A DNA stretch of 64,000 bases from Streptomyces diastatochromogenes (lineage in GTDB: Bacteria > Actinomycetota > Actinomycetes > Streptomycetales > Streptomycetaceae), in assembly GCF_002242805.1 (NCBI RefSeq), contig NZ_MCGQ01000006.1, forward strand, positions 31,745 to 95,744. Direction: 5' to 3'. A program made the translations under genes and the position numbers. The stretch's first letter is position 1. The number at the start of each line of letters is the position of its first letter. Of this stretch, positions 53,040 through 61,475 are shown in pieces. The notes beneath the pieces are model-generated. The model saw only the letters and a list, made by a program, of their open reading frames with translations, was not told the DNA's origin and searched no databases.

Positions 53040-54929
53040 ATGGGAATGTACGAGGATGTCTTCCGTGCCAGCATCGAAGAGCCGGAATCCTTCTGGCTGA
53101 AGGCGGCGGAAGGCATCGACTGGGTTACCCCTCCGCGACGCGCCCTGGATTCCTCGGACGCGCCCTTCTACCGCTGGTTTCCCGACGGGCGGCTGAACGT
53201 CTGCTTCAACGCGCTCGACCGGCATGTCGAGGCCGGCCGGGGCGAGGAGCCCGCACTGGTCTACGACTCGCCGGTGACCGGCACGCGGCGCACGTACACC
53301 TACGCGGAGCTCACGGACGAGGTGGCGACCTTCGCCGGAGCGCTCGCACAGCTCGGCGTGGGGCAGGGCGACCGTGTGGTGATCTACATGCCGATGGTCC
53401 CCGAGGCCGCCGTCGCGATGCTGGCCTGCGCGCGGATCGGCGCGGTCCACTCGGTCGTCTTCGGCGGGTTCGCCCCGCGCGAACTCGCCCTCCGTATCGA
53501 CGACGCGGCCCCGAAGGTGGTCGTCTCCGCCTCGTGCGGCATCGAGGGCCAACGCGTCATCGCATACAAGCCGCTGCTCGACCGGGCGATCGAACTGGCG
53601 ACCCACAAGCCCGAGAAGCGCGTGATCCTGCAACGCCCGCAAGAGCAGGCCGAGTTGGGGCCGGACGATCTCGACTGGGGCGAACTGGCCGCCGCCGCGC
53701 AGCCGGCCGACTGCGTTCCCGTTTCCGCCACCGACCCCCTCTACATCCTCTACACCTCGGGAACGACCGGAAAACCCAAGGGAGTCGTCCGCGACTGCGG
53801 CGGCTACGCGGTCGCCCTTCACTGGTCCATGGGCGCCGTCTACGACGTGGGTCCCGGCGAGACGATGTTCACCGGCTCCGACGTCGGCTGGGTCGTCGGG
53901 CACTCGTACATCGTCTACGCCCCCCTGCTGGCCGGCGCCACGACGGTCCTGTACGAAGGCAAACCGGTCGGCACCCCGGATGCGGGCCAGTTCTGGCGCG
54001 TCGCCGCCGAGTACGGTGTCAAGACGATGTTCACGGCGCCGACCGCATTCCGGGCCATCCGCAAGGAGGACCCGAAGGGCACACTCACCGCCGGCTACGA
54101 CCTGTCCGCCCTGCGCCACCTGTTCCTCGCCGGTGAGCGCCTCGACCCCGAGACGTATCACTGGGCGAGCGCTCTGCTGGGCGTCCCAGTGATCGACCAC
54201 TGGTGGCAGACCGAGACCGGCTGGCCCATCGTCGCCAACCCCATGGGCATCGAGGCCGCGCCGCTCAAGCCGGGGTCTCCGACGCGCCCGCTGCCGGGCT
54301 GGGACGTCCGGGTCCTCGACCCTGCGGGCAAGCCGGTACCCACAGACGTCGACGGCGCGATCGTCGTGAAGCTCCCCCTGCCACCAGGCGCGCTACCGAC
54401 CCTCTGGAACGACGACGAGCGCTACGTCGCCTCCTACCTCTCCGCATACGACGGCTACTACCTCACAGGCGACAGCGGCCACATCGACGACGACGGGTAC
54501 GTCTTCGTCATGGGCCGTACCGACGATGTCATCAACGTCGCCGGACACCGGCTGTCCACCGGCAGCATGGAGGAGGCCCTGGCCGCCCACCCCGACGTCG
54601 CCGAGTGCGCCGTCATCGGTGTCGCCGACGCCCTGAAGGGACAGATCCCGCGCGGCTTCGTCGTGCTGAAGGCCGGCACCGACCGCGAACCGGGCGAGGT
54701 GGAGGCCGAACTCGTCCGGCTCGTACGCGAACGCATCGGTGCCGTCGCCTCCCTCAAGGACGTCGCGGTCGTGGCCGCCCTGCCCAAGACCCGCTCGGGA
54801 AAGATCCTGCGCAAGACGATGCGCGGCATCGCCGACGGCCACGACGAGCCCATCCCGTCCACGGTGGACGATCCGGGTGTCATCGAGACCCTGCGTCCTG
54901 TTCTCCACCGTCCGGATCACACACCGTGA
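53040..54929 (+). CDS. prpE: Propionyl-CoA synthetase-like acyl-CoA synthetase
   Basis: Acetyl-CoA synthetase-family enzyme (629 aa) closest in pattern to propionyl-CoA synthetase PrpE. MYEDVFRASIEEPESFW N-terminus, LYILYTSGTTGKPKGVVRD (about residue 235), TGSDVGWVVGHSYIVYAPLL, WWQTETGWPIVANP (Trp-Trp at the acyl pocket), MGRTDDVINVAGHRLSTG and PKTRSGKILRKTM with the Lys that Pat enzymes acetylate (about 587). ATG 53040 after AAAGGAG. With the symporter it forms an import-and-activate module for short-chain acids. Confidence 0.9.
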   Translation: MGMYEDVFRASIEEPESFWLKAAEGIDWVTPPRRALDSSDAPFYRWFPDGRLNVCFNALDRHVEAGRGEEPALVYDSPVTGTRRTYTYAELTDEVATFAGALAQLGVGQGDRVVIYMPMVPEAAVAMLACARIGAVHSVVFGGFAPRELALRIDDAAPKVVVSASCGIEGQRVIAYKPLLDRAIELATHKPEKRVILQRPQEQAELGPDDLDWGELAAAAQPADCVPVSATDPLYILYTSGTTGKPKGVVRDCGGYAVALHWSMGAVYDVGPGETMFTGSDVGWVVGHSYIVYAPLLAGATTVLYEGKPVGTPDAGQFWRVAAEYGVKTMFTAPTAFRAIRKEDPKGTLTAGYDLSALRHLFLAGERLDPETYHWASALLGVPVIDHWWQTETGWPIVANPMGIEAAPLKPGSPTRPLPGWDVRVLDPAGKPVPTDVDGAIVVKLPLPPGALPTLWNDDERYVASYLSAYDGYYLTGDSGHIDDDGYVFVMGRTDDVINVAGHRLSTGSMEEALAAHPDVAECAVIGVADALKGQIPRGFVVLKAGTDREPGEVEAELVRLVRERIGAVASLKDVAVVAALPKTRSGKILRKTMRGIADGHDEPIPSTVDDPGVIETLRPVLHRPDHTP

Positions 54930-55024
54930 GTGACGACGCACGGCCCGTCCGCCGGTGGGCGGAGGACCTCCGGCGGACTTCGCGAGGCACGGCCCTGCTA
55001 CCAGGGCGGGGGTACATTTCGGAT

Positions 55025-57214
55025 ATGGGGACCGATGTGCATCTCTTCCTCAGTGATCTCGCCCGAGGGCTCATGCCGCGGACGGATCACGTGGCGGACG
55101 TGGTGCTGCGGCGCCTGCGCGGCGAGTTTCCCGAGCTGTGGAAGTACGAGGACATCGCCGCTGTGGCCCCGGCCGGGCTGTCCGAACACGTCGTCGCCGC
55201 TCTGGTCTTCCTCGCCCGCGGCCGTGACCTGACCGAGGTCAGGACACCGCCCGCGGCCATCGAGTTCGCCTGCCGGCTCGCTGAGCACGGAGTGCCGATC
55301 AGTGAGCTCCTGCGTGTCTACCGGATCGTGCACGCAGGTCTGCTGCACGAGCTCTATGCCGAAGCGGCCCGGGTCACCGACTCGCAGGAACTGCTCAGCC
55401 AGACCACCGTCACACTGAGCGCGCTGGCCTTCGAGTACGTCGACCGCACATCGGACCAGGCTGTCGCGGCCTACCAGCGGGCACGTGACCGGTGCCTGCA
55501 GCGGCGCCTGATCGTGATCAACGAGGCCGGGACCCGGATCGGAACGACCCTGGACATCGCCGTCACCGCCCAGGAGCTGGCGGACGTCGGGACCGATCAC
55601 TTCGCCGACCTCGCCGCCGTCGACCTGCTCTCCTCCGCCCTCGAGGAGGAGGATCTCTACCCGGCGCCCGCTCCTGCGACCCTGCGCCGCATCGCCCAGG
55701 CGACCTCGGCCGGCTGCCCGGAGCTGGCATGCGCCGCAGGGCGGACGCACAGCTACCCGGAAGGCTCGGAGCCAGCCCGTGTACTGGCGAACGGACAGCC
55801 CCTCCGCCTCTACGTCACAGCGGATGACGTTCCCGCGTGGCTGGCGACATCGGCGGACCACGCACTCGCCCTGCGTGCGTGGGGTCCGCACTCCCTGCTC
55901 CTGGTCCCCCTGTGGGCCCGTGGCAGTCCGCTGGGACTCGCGCAGTTCGTCCGCCGCCGGACGGCGGATCCGTTCGACGACGACGAGATGCTGCTGGCCC
56001 AGGAGATCGCGTCGAGAGCGGCGGTGAACATCGACAACGCCCGTCGCTACACGCAGGAGCGGTCCACCGCGCTCACTCTCCAACGCAGCCTGCTGCCGCA
56101 CCGCACGCCGGAGGAGTCCGCCGTCGAGACGGCGTCGCGCTACCTGCCCAGCGGATCACGCGCCGGAGTGGGGGGCGACTGGTTCGACGTGATACCGCTC
56201 TCCGGAGCCCGCGTCGCTCTCGTCGTGGGCGACGTGATCGGCCGCGGCATCCATGCCGCGGCCACCATGGGCCGACTGCGGACGGCCGTCCGTACCCTGG
56301 CCGACCTCGATCTGCCTCCCGACGAACTGCTGACCCATCTTGATGACGTGGTCATCCGGTCGCAGCGCGAGGAGGAGCGCGCGGACGAGATCAGCGCCAC
56401 CTGCCTGTACGCGGTCTACGACCCCGTCTCCCGCGTCTGCTCGCTGGCCAGCGCCGGGCATGTGGCTCCGGTCGTGGTGGCTCCCCTCGCCGGTGACGCC
56501 GATGCCCCCGCATCACGCAGGGTCGACTTCCCGGAGCTGCCGGTCGGCCCACCCCTGGGCCTGGGCGGACTCCCTTTCGAAACGGCCCAGTTCAAACTGG
56601 AGCACGGCAGTCGGCTGGTGCTGTACACCGACGGTCTCGTCCAGAGCCGCACGCGTGACCCGGACCGCACGCTCGCGTCGCTGCACGAAGTTCTCGCCGG
56701 GTCGCCAGCCTCGCTCGACGAGACCTGTGACGAACTGCTGTCCGCACTGCTGCCCCACCGCCCCACGGACGATGTCGCCCTCCTCGTGGCACAGACCAGA
56801 GCCCTTGACTCCGGTCACGTCGCCACCTGGGATCTACCCTGCGACCCGGCCGTCGTCTCCAAGGCCCGCGCCCAGGCGTCCGCCCAGCTGGCCACCTGGG
56901 GTCTGGAGGACATGGCCTTCACCACCGAGCTCGTGGTCAGTGAACTGGTGACGAACGCCATCCGCTACGGCAGGGGTCCCATCCAACTACGAATGGTCCT
57001 TCAGTCCACGCTGACGTGCGAGGTCTCGGACGCCAGCAGCACCGCCCCGCACCTGCGTCGCGCCCGGGTCTTCGACGAGGGCGGCCGCGGCCTGCTCCTG
57101 GTCGCCCAGCTCACCGAGCGCTGGGGGACGCGGCACAACCGCGAGGGCAAGGTCATCTGGGCCGAGCAGCTGATTGCCAGCCCTTCGACCGAGGCCCCGT
57201 CCGCTCCGGCGTGA
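55025..57214 (+). CDS. SpoIIE-type PP2C phosphatase with GAF and HATPase domains
   Basis: Multidomain regulator (729 aa). N-terminal helical region like RsbR/PucR N-domains (PISELLRVYRIVHAGLLHEL, residues 1-150), GAF sensor (about 150-345), PP2C SpoIIE phosphatase (about 365-585; GVGGDWFDVIPLSG and LVVGDVIGRGIHAAATM with the metal Asp residues, then LVLYTDGLVQSR) and an RsbW-like HATPase (about 600-715; ELVVSELVTNAIRYG, GGRGLLLVAQL). Such proteins act on anti-sigma antagonists. About 100 nt after the PrpE-like gene; start ATG 55025 from GGGGGT and homology. Its partners are not in this window. Confidence 0.92.
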   Translation: MGTDVHLFLSDLARGLMPRTDHVADVVLRRLRGEFPELWKYEDIAAVAPAGLSEHVVAALVFLARGRDLTEVRTPPAAIEFACRLAEHGVPISELLRVYRIVHAGLLHELYAEAARVTDSQELLSQTTVTLSALAFEYVDRTSDQAVAAYQRARDRCLQRRLIVINEAGTRIGTTLDIAVTAQELADVGTDHFADLAAVDLLSSALEEEDLYPAPAPATLRRIAQATSAGCPELACAAGRTHSYPEGSEPARVLANGQPLRLYVTADDVPAWLATSADHALALRAWGPHSLLLVPLWARGSPLGLAQFVRRRTADPFDDDEMLLAQEIASRAAVNIDNARRYTQERSTALTLQRSLLPHRTPEESAVETASRYLPSGSRAGVGGDWFDVIPLSGARVALVVGDVIGRGIHAAATMGRLRTAVRTLADLDLPPDELLTHLDDVVIRSQREEERADEISATCLYAVYDPVSRVCSLASAGHVAPVVVAPLAGDADAPASRRVDFPELPVGPPLGLGGLPFETAQFKLEHGSRLVLYTDGLVQSRTRDPDRTLASLHEVLAGSPASLDETCDELLSALLPHRPTDDVALLVAQTRALDSGHVATWDLPCDPAVVSKARAQASAQLATWGLEDMAFTTELVVSELVTNAIRYGRGPIQLRMVLQSTLTCEVSDASSTAPHLRRARVFDEGGRGLLLVAQLTERWGTRHNREGKVIWAEQLIASPSTEAPSAPA

Positions 57215-57244
57215 GGGTCCGCACGGGTTCCGCGGGATCCCCGC

Positions 57245-57285
57245 TTGCCACAGCACACCGTCCCACATAGTATTACGTTCATAAT
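57245..57285 (+). promoter_or_regulatory. Promoter plus operator, site E (Old Yellow Enzyme)
   Basis: TTGCCA (57245-57250), 17-bp spacer, TAGTAT (57268-57273) running into ATTACGTTCATAAT (57272-57285). Same layout as at 29711 and 45592. Confidence 0.7.
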
Positions 57286-57384
57286 TCTACGACGCGCCGA
57301 CACTCGCTCGGCTGACCGGCCGGGGTGATGACCGCCTCCCCCGCGCCCCTCGACGATCCATCACCCCTTGCAAGAGGAATTCCT

Positions 57385-58452
57385 ATGCTGAACGCCCTGT
57401 GGAACCCGATCACCGTCGGAGACATCCCCCTGCCGCACCGCCTGGCCATGGCACCCCTGACCCGGAGCCGTGCCACCCCGGAGGGCGTGCCGACCGAGCT
57501 GAACGCCGAGTACTACGCCCAGCGCGCCTCGCACGCACTCATCATCACCGAGGGCACCCAGCCCTCCGCCGACGGCCAGGGCTACCCGGTGACCCCAGGT
57601 ATCTACACCGAGGAACACATCGCCGGCTGGCGCAAGGTCACCGACGCCGTGCACGCGGCCGACGGGCGGATCGTCATCCAGCTGATGCACGCCGGACGCA
57701 TCGCCCACCCGGACAGCACCCCGCACCACCGGCAGCCGGTGGCCCCCTCCGCGATCAGGCCGCAGGGCCTCACCTTCACCCCGTCCGGGATGCAGGAGAT
57801 GCCCGAGCCGCGCGAGCTGTCCACCGAGGAGGTCGCCGCGACGATCGAGGACTTCCGCCACGCCGCCGCGGCCGCCGTCGCGGCCGGCGCCGACGGCGTC
57901 GAGATCCACGGCGCCAACGGCTACCTGGTCAACCAGTTCCTCTTCCCCAGCGCCAACCAGCGCACCGACCAGTACGGCGGCTCTCTCGACAATCGCATCC
58001 GTTTCGCGGTGGAGGTCGCCACGGCCGTAGCCGACGAGATCGGCGCCGGCCGTACCGGCATCCGGATCTCCCCCGGCAACCCCTTCCAGCTCAACGACCT
58101 CGTGGAGATCGACCCGCACGAGCTTTACCCGCACCTGCTGCGCGCCCTCGCCCCGCTCAACCTCGCCTACCTGCACATAGGCCACGGCGGCGACGAGGAA
58201 CTCCTGCACACGCTGCGCAAGCTGTGGCCCACCACGCTGCTCCTCAACCGGGCAGGCGCCGACATCGCGACCCGCGCCAAGGACGTCGAGGACGGCGTGG
58301 CCGACGTCGTCACCGTCGGCACCATGGCCCTCGCCAACCCCGACCTGGTCGCGCGCGTACGCTCCGGGGCGTCCCTGAACACCCCCGACCCGAACACGTT
58401 CTACGGCGGTGGCGCGGCCGGCTACACCGACTACCCCGCCCTCACGGCCTGA
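57385..58452 (+). CDS. Old Yellow Enzyme-family alkene reductase
   Basis: FMN-dependent NADH:flavin oxidoreductase (355 aa) that reduces activated C=C bonds. HRLAMAPLTRSRA (FMN binding), LIITEGTQPSADGQGYPVTPG, QLMHAGRIAHP, DGVEIHGANGYLVNQFLFPSANQRTD split by the active-site His/Asn pair, GGSLDNRIRF and the C-terminal YGGGAAGYTDYPAL. ATG 57385 after AGAGGAAT. The site E operator suggests TetR control and a role against enones or other electrophiles. Confidence 0.95.
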   Translation: MLNALWNPITVGDIPLPHRLAMAPLTRSRATPEGVPTELNAEYYAQRASHALIITEGTQPSADGQGYPVTPGIYTEEHIAGWRKVTDAVHAADGRIVIQLMHAGRIAHPDSTPHHRQPVAPSAIRPQGLTFTPSGMQEMPEPRELSTEEVAATIEDFRHAAAAAVAAGADGVEIHGANGYLVNQFLFPSANQRTDQYGGSLDNRIRFAVEVATAVADEIGAGRTGIRISPGNPFQLNDLVEIDPHELYPHLLRALAPLNLAYLHIGHGGDEELLHTLRKLWPTTLLLNRAGADIATRAKDVEDGVADVVTVGTMALANPDLVARVRSGASLNTPDPNTFYGGGAAGYTDYPALTA

Positions 58453-58464
58453 CAACGGGCCCAC

Positions 58465-58492
58465 GCACCCGGGGAGTTGCCGCCCCGGGTGC
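58465..58492 (+). terminator. Terminator hairpin after Old Yellow Enzyme
   Basis: GCACCCGGGG paired with CCCCGGGTGC around an 8-nt loop, 12 bp past the stop and between convergent genes. Confidence 0.78.
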
Positions 58493-58604
58493 TCCGCACG
58501 GACCCCGGTACGCATCACCCCGTTCCTTGCTCGGGCTGCCGGGCCGATGTGCACAGCGGGCGGCGCACCTCGGGGAGGGGCGCTCGACCGGTCGCTACCG
58601 GAAC

Positions 58605-59105
58605 TCACGCCGGGGAGGCGGGCACCGGGAAGAGCATGCAGCTGCTGGTGGCGTGAGCGAGCAGCCGATCCGTCGCGTCGACCAGCTGAGCCTGGGCGAG
58701 GGCGGTCTGGCGCCCCCTGCTGACCACCGTGCCGATGGCGCGCACCGTGCCCGTGTCCACGGTGATCCGGCGCAGGAACTTCACCGTCAGGTCGAGCGAG
58801 GTGTACGCCATGCCCTGCGGGAGAGTGGACTGGACGGCACAGCCCGCCGCCGAGTCGAGCAAGGTGGCGAAGATGCCGCCGTGCACGCTGCCGATCGGGT
58901 TGTAGTGCTCCTCCCCCGGCGTCAGGGAGAAGACCGCCCTGCCGGGCTCCACCTCGTCCAGGGTGAAGTCGACGGTGTGGTTGATCGGCGGACCCGGCAG
59001 CCGCCCGGCCTGCAGTTCGCGCAGGAAGTCGAGACCGGCCATGCGCCCGGCGGTCTCCGCCAGGATCGCGGGATCTTCCCACTGGTACGTACGTGTGCGC
59101 CCCAC
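58605..59105 (-). CDS. PaaI-family hotdog thioesterase
   Basis: Hotdog-fold acyl-CoA thioesterase (166 aa). HYNPIGSVHGGIFATLLDSAAG holds the HGG signature with the catalytic-position Asp, then LDLTVKFLRRITVDTGTVRA. Divergent from the HxlR gene at 59199, which is its likely regulator. It releases CoA from aryl- or short acyl-CoA; substrate not deducible. Confidence 0.92.
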   Translation of the reverse strand: MGRTRTYQWEDPAILAETAGRMAGLDFLRELQAGRLPGPPINHTVDFTLDEVEPGRAVFSLTPGEEHYNPIGSVHGGIFATLLDSAAGCAVQSTLPQGMAYTSLDLTVKFLRRITVDTGTVRAIGTVVSRGRQTALAQAQLVDATDRLLAHATSSCMLFPVPASPA

Positions 59106-59186
59106 GGCCGATCGCCTTCCTGTCTGGCTTTTCTCAGTGAAGCTAGCCTTCGCCTCACCTGACTGTCAACGGCGAAGCCAGGGTCG

Positions 59187-59198
59187 TACGATGGCGCA
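59187..59198 (+). promoter_or_regulatory. -10 box of the HxlR gene (leaderless)
   Basis: TACGAT (59187-59192) stands six bases before the ATG and no ribosome site is seen, so transcription probably starts at the start codon. No clear -35. Confidence 0.4.
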
Positions 59199-59666
59199 AT
59201 GGAGTGGCTTGAGGCGAGCACGGAGAACTGCCCCGTCCAGCGCACGCTCGACGTGGTGGGAGAGAAGTGGACGTTGCTGATCCTGCGCGACGCCGTCAAC
59301 GGAGTCCGCCGGTTCGACGACTTCCACCGCCACATCGGCCTGTCGGAGGCGGTCCTCAGCGACCGCTTGAGGAAGCTGGTCACTGCCGGGATCCTGAACA
59401 CCGTCCCCTACCGGGAACCGGGCAGCCGCTCCCGCAACGAGTACCGCCTGACCCGCAAGGGCTGGGACCTGTGGCCAGCCCTGATGGCGCTGAGCCAGTG
59501 GGGCGAGGCGTACACCCTCGGCCCCGAGGGCCCCGTACTGGACATCCGCCACACCGACTGCGACGCGCCGGTCCGCGTCGTCGTCGAGTGCTCCGCGGAT
59601 CACTCCACCCTGAACCCCGGCGACGTGACCGCCCGACTGGGGCCCGGCGCTCGACCTCGGCGGTGA
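59199..59666 (+). CDS. HxlR-family winged-helix regulator
   Basis: HxlR regulator (155 aa): ENCPVQRTLDVVGEKWTLLILRD with the N-terminal sensor Cys, VRRFDDFHRHIGLSEAVLSDRL (recognition), YREPGSRSRNEYRLTRKGWD (wing), and the HTDCDAPVRVVVECSADH tail. Same subgroup as the HxlR encoded at 49568. Probably regulates the divergent thioesterase. Confidence 0.92.
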   Translation: MEWLEASTENCPVQRTLDVVGEKWTLLILRDAVNGVRRFDDFHRHIGLSEAVLSDRLRKLVTAGILNTVPYREPGSRSRNEYRLTRKGWDLWPALMALSQWGEAYTLGPEGPVLDIRHTDCDAPVRVVVECSADHSTLNPGDVTARLGPGARPRR

Positions 59667-59775
59667 GTCAAAGGACCGGCCGTTGTCGACGCCCGCTATC
59701 ACATTACGCACGTCAGGCAATCGGTTAGGCTTGTGTACGGGGCAACGGCCTTGAGGGAGCGAATGGAGGACGCCC

Positions 59776-60348
59776 ATGGTGCGCTATGCCAAGGAGCACA
59801 AGCAGGAGACGCGGAAGCGCATCATCGAGAAGGCCGGTGAGCGGTTCAAGCTGGACGGAATCGACGGATCGGGCGTCTCCACGCTGATGTCCGACGCCGG
59901 GCTCACCAACGGAGCGTTCTACGCCCACTTCGCCTCGAAAGACGATCTCGTCGCCAACGTCGTGACCGACCAGCTGCACACGCAGCTCTCGCGCTACGGC
60001 GATCTGCGGCCCGGCCGCGAGGGACTTGAGGACCTCGTGCGCGAGTATCTGTCGCCCGAACACCGCGACCACCGCGGTGCGGGCTGCCCCTCCGCCGCCC
60101 TTCTCGACGAGATAGGCCGCTGCGGGGAGCAGACAAAGCAGGCCTACACCGACGGAGCGCGGGCCATCGTGGAGGAGATCGCCGCCCGCCTGACGCCCGG
60201 TGATCCGCGATCCGCCCGGGGGAAGGCCATCGGGCTCTACACCATGATGGTGGGAACGCTGCAGCTGTCCCGCGCGCTCTCCGACCCGAAGTTCGCCGAC
60301 GAAGTCCTTGAGCAGGGCATCGAGAACGCCCTCGCGTTCATGCGCTGA
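59776..60348 (+). CDS. TetR-family regulator
   Basis: TetR repressor (190 aa): QETRKRIIEKAGERFKLDGIDG, then AGLTNGAFYAHFASKDDLVANV; C-terminal HRGAGCPSAALLDEIGRC. HTH similar to the TetR at 22410. Starts 109 nt after the HxlR stop on the same strand; its 3' end overlaps the convergent LysR gene by 11 bp. No clear palindrome found upstream. Confidence 0.92.
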   Translation: MVRYAKEHKQETRKRIIEKAGERFKLDGIDGSGVSTLMSDAGLTNGAFYAHFASKDDLVANVVTDQLHTQLSRYGDLRPGREGLEDLVREYLSPEHRDHRGAGCPSAALLDEIGRCGEQTKQAYTDGARAIVEEIAARLTPGDPRSARGKAIGLYTMMVGTLQLSRALSDPKFADEVLEQGIENALAFMR

Positions 60349-61348
60349 GCCGGGGACCACCTGGCGTTCGTTCCGGGATCAGTTCCGCACCCCGTTCGGC
60401 GACCTCGTGCCGCAGAGCGTTCCACAGGGCGCGTACGGCGGGGTGCGCCACCGCCTCGCGGCGCACGGCCAGGGTGATGGGAAGCCGAATGTCGATCTCG
60501 TCGTCGAGCAGTCGGCAAAGCCGGCTCCGCCGAGCGAGAAAGGCCGGCAGGACCCCGATACCGGCCCCCTGCTCGGTGGCTTCGAGCTGGGCGAAGACAT
60601 TCGTCGAGGAGAACGCCGGGCTCACCCCCGGCAGGTGGCGTTCCATGTCGAGGTCGCCGACCTGCAGCATCGACTCGATGTAGAAGACGAGCGGGTGCTC
60701 CCGCAGCTCGGCCACCGACTCCGGCCGACCGTTCCGGGCGAGGTAGCCGTCGGAGGCGTAGAGCCCCAGCGTGTAGTCGGTGAGGTGCTCGGTCACCAGA
60801 CGGCCGCTGGAGGGAACGCCGATGACGAGAGCGAGATCGAAGCCGGACGGGCGCAGGGCGAGCTGCCGTGTCGCGGTGACGAGTTCCACCTGGAGCTGCG
60901 GATGCCGACGGCGCAGCCGCACCAGGGCGGGCGTGACGAACACGGTGCCGATGCCGTCGGGTGCGCTGACGCGCACCGTGCCGCGCAGGGACGGCACATC
61001 CTGGCCCGCCACAGTGTCGACGACGCGGTGCACTGCCTCCTCGATCGCGCGCGCGTTCTCCGAAACGGCCCTTCCGATGTCCGTCAGGGCCCATCCCTCC
61101 GTGCCGCGCTCGACGAGGCGAAGGCCGATGCTCTTCTCCAACGTGGCGATACGGCGGGACACGGTGGTGTGATCCACTCCCAGTGCGTCGGCGGCGGCCA
61201 CCAGACGCCCCGTACGGGCTACCGCGAGCAGGTAACGCAGGTCGTCCGCACGGATTTTGCGCGGATCGACGGAGCGACGGGAGTCGACCGGCCGCGAGGC
61301 CGAGCTCTCGTCCTGCTCGTCCGACTCATGTGTGGAGCGTGGGCGCAC
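60338..61348 (-). CDS. LysR-family regulator
   Basis: LysR-type regulator (336 aa). N-terminal HTH DDLRYLLAVARTGRLVAAAD, then LGVDHTTVSRRIATLEKSIG; C-terminal effector domain (SLRGTVRVSAPDGIGTVFVTP onward). GTG 61348 is taken as start because TGGAG lies five bases upstream; a GTG at 61375 is possible. A 40-residue Ser/Asp/Arg-rich N-terminal extension precedes the HTH, longer than usual. Divergent from the Fe-alcohol dehydrogenase, its likely target. Confidence 0.9.
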   Translation of the reverse strand: MRPRSTHESDEQDESSASRPVDSRRSVDPRKIRADDLRYLLAVARTGRLVAAADALGVDHTTVSRRIATLEKSIGLRLVERGTEGWALTDIGRAVSENARAIEEAVHRVVDTVAGQDVPSLRGTVRVSAPDGIGTVFVTPALVRLRRRHPQLQVELVTATRQLALRPSGFDLALVIGVPSSGRLVTEHLTDYTLGLYASDGYLARNGRPESVAELREHPLVFYIESMLQVGDLDMERHLPGVSPAFSSTNVFAQLEATEQGAGIGVLPAFLARRSRLCRLLDDEIDIRLPITLAVRREAVAHPAVRALWNALRHEVAERGAELIPERTPGGPRLSA

Positions 61349-61362
61349 AGCAACTCCATATC

Positions 61363-61409
61363 TGCGTTTTCGCACAGTTGATGTGCGTTATTGGTGGTTG
61401 ATTGCACAT
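61363..61409. promoter_or_regulatory. LysR operator region
   Basis: TGCG-TTTT-CGCA (61363-61374) and ATGTGC-N17-GCACAT (61381-61386 with 61404-61409), both between the divergent LysR and dehydrogenase genes. Confidence 0.5.
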
Positions 61410-61475
61410 TGGGCCGGTCGCACAGTCGAGGGGGTGAGCGCGCCACGCGCCGCCGTTCCTGCTGAAAGGGCCCCC

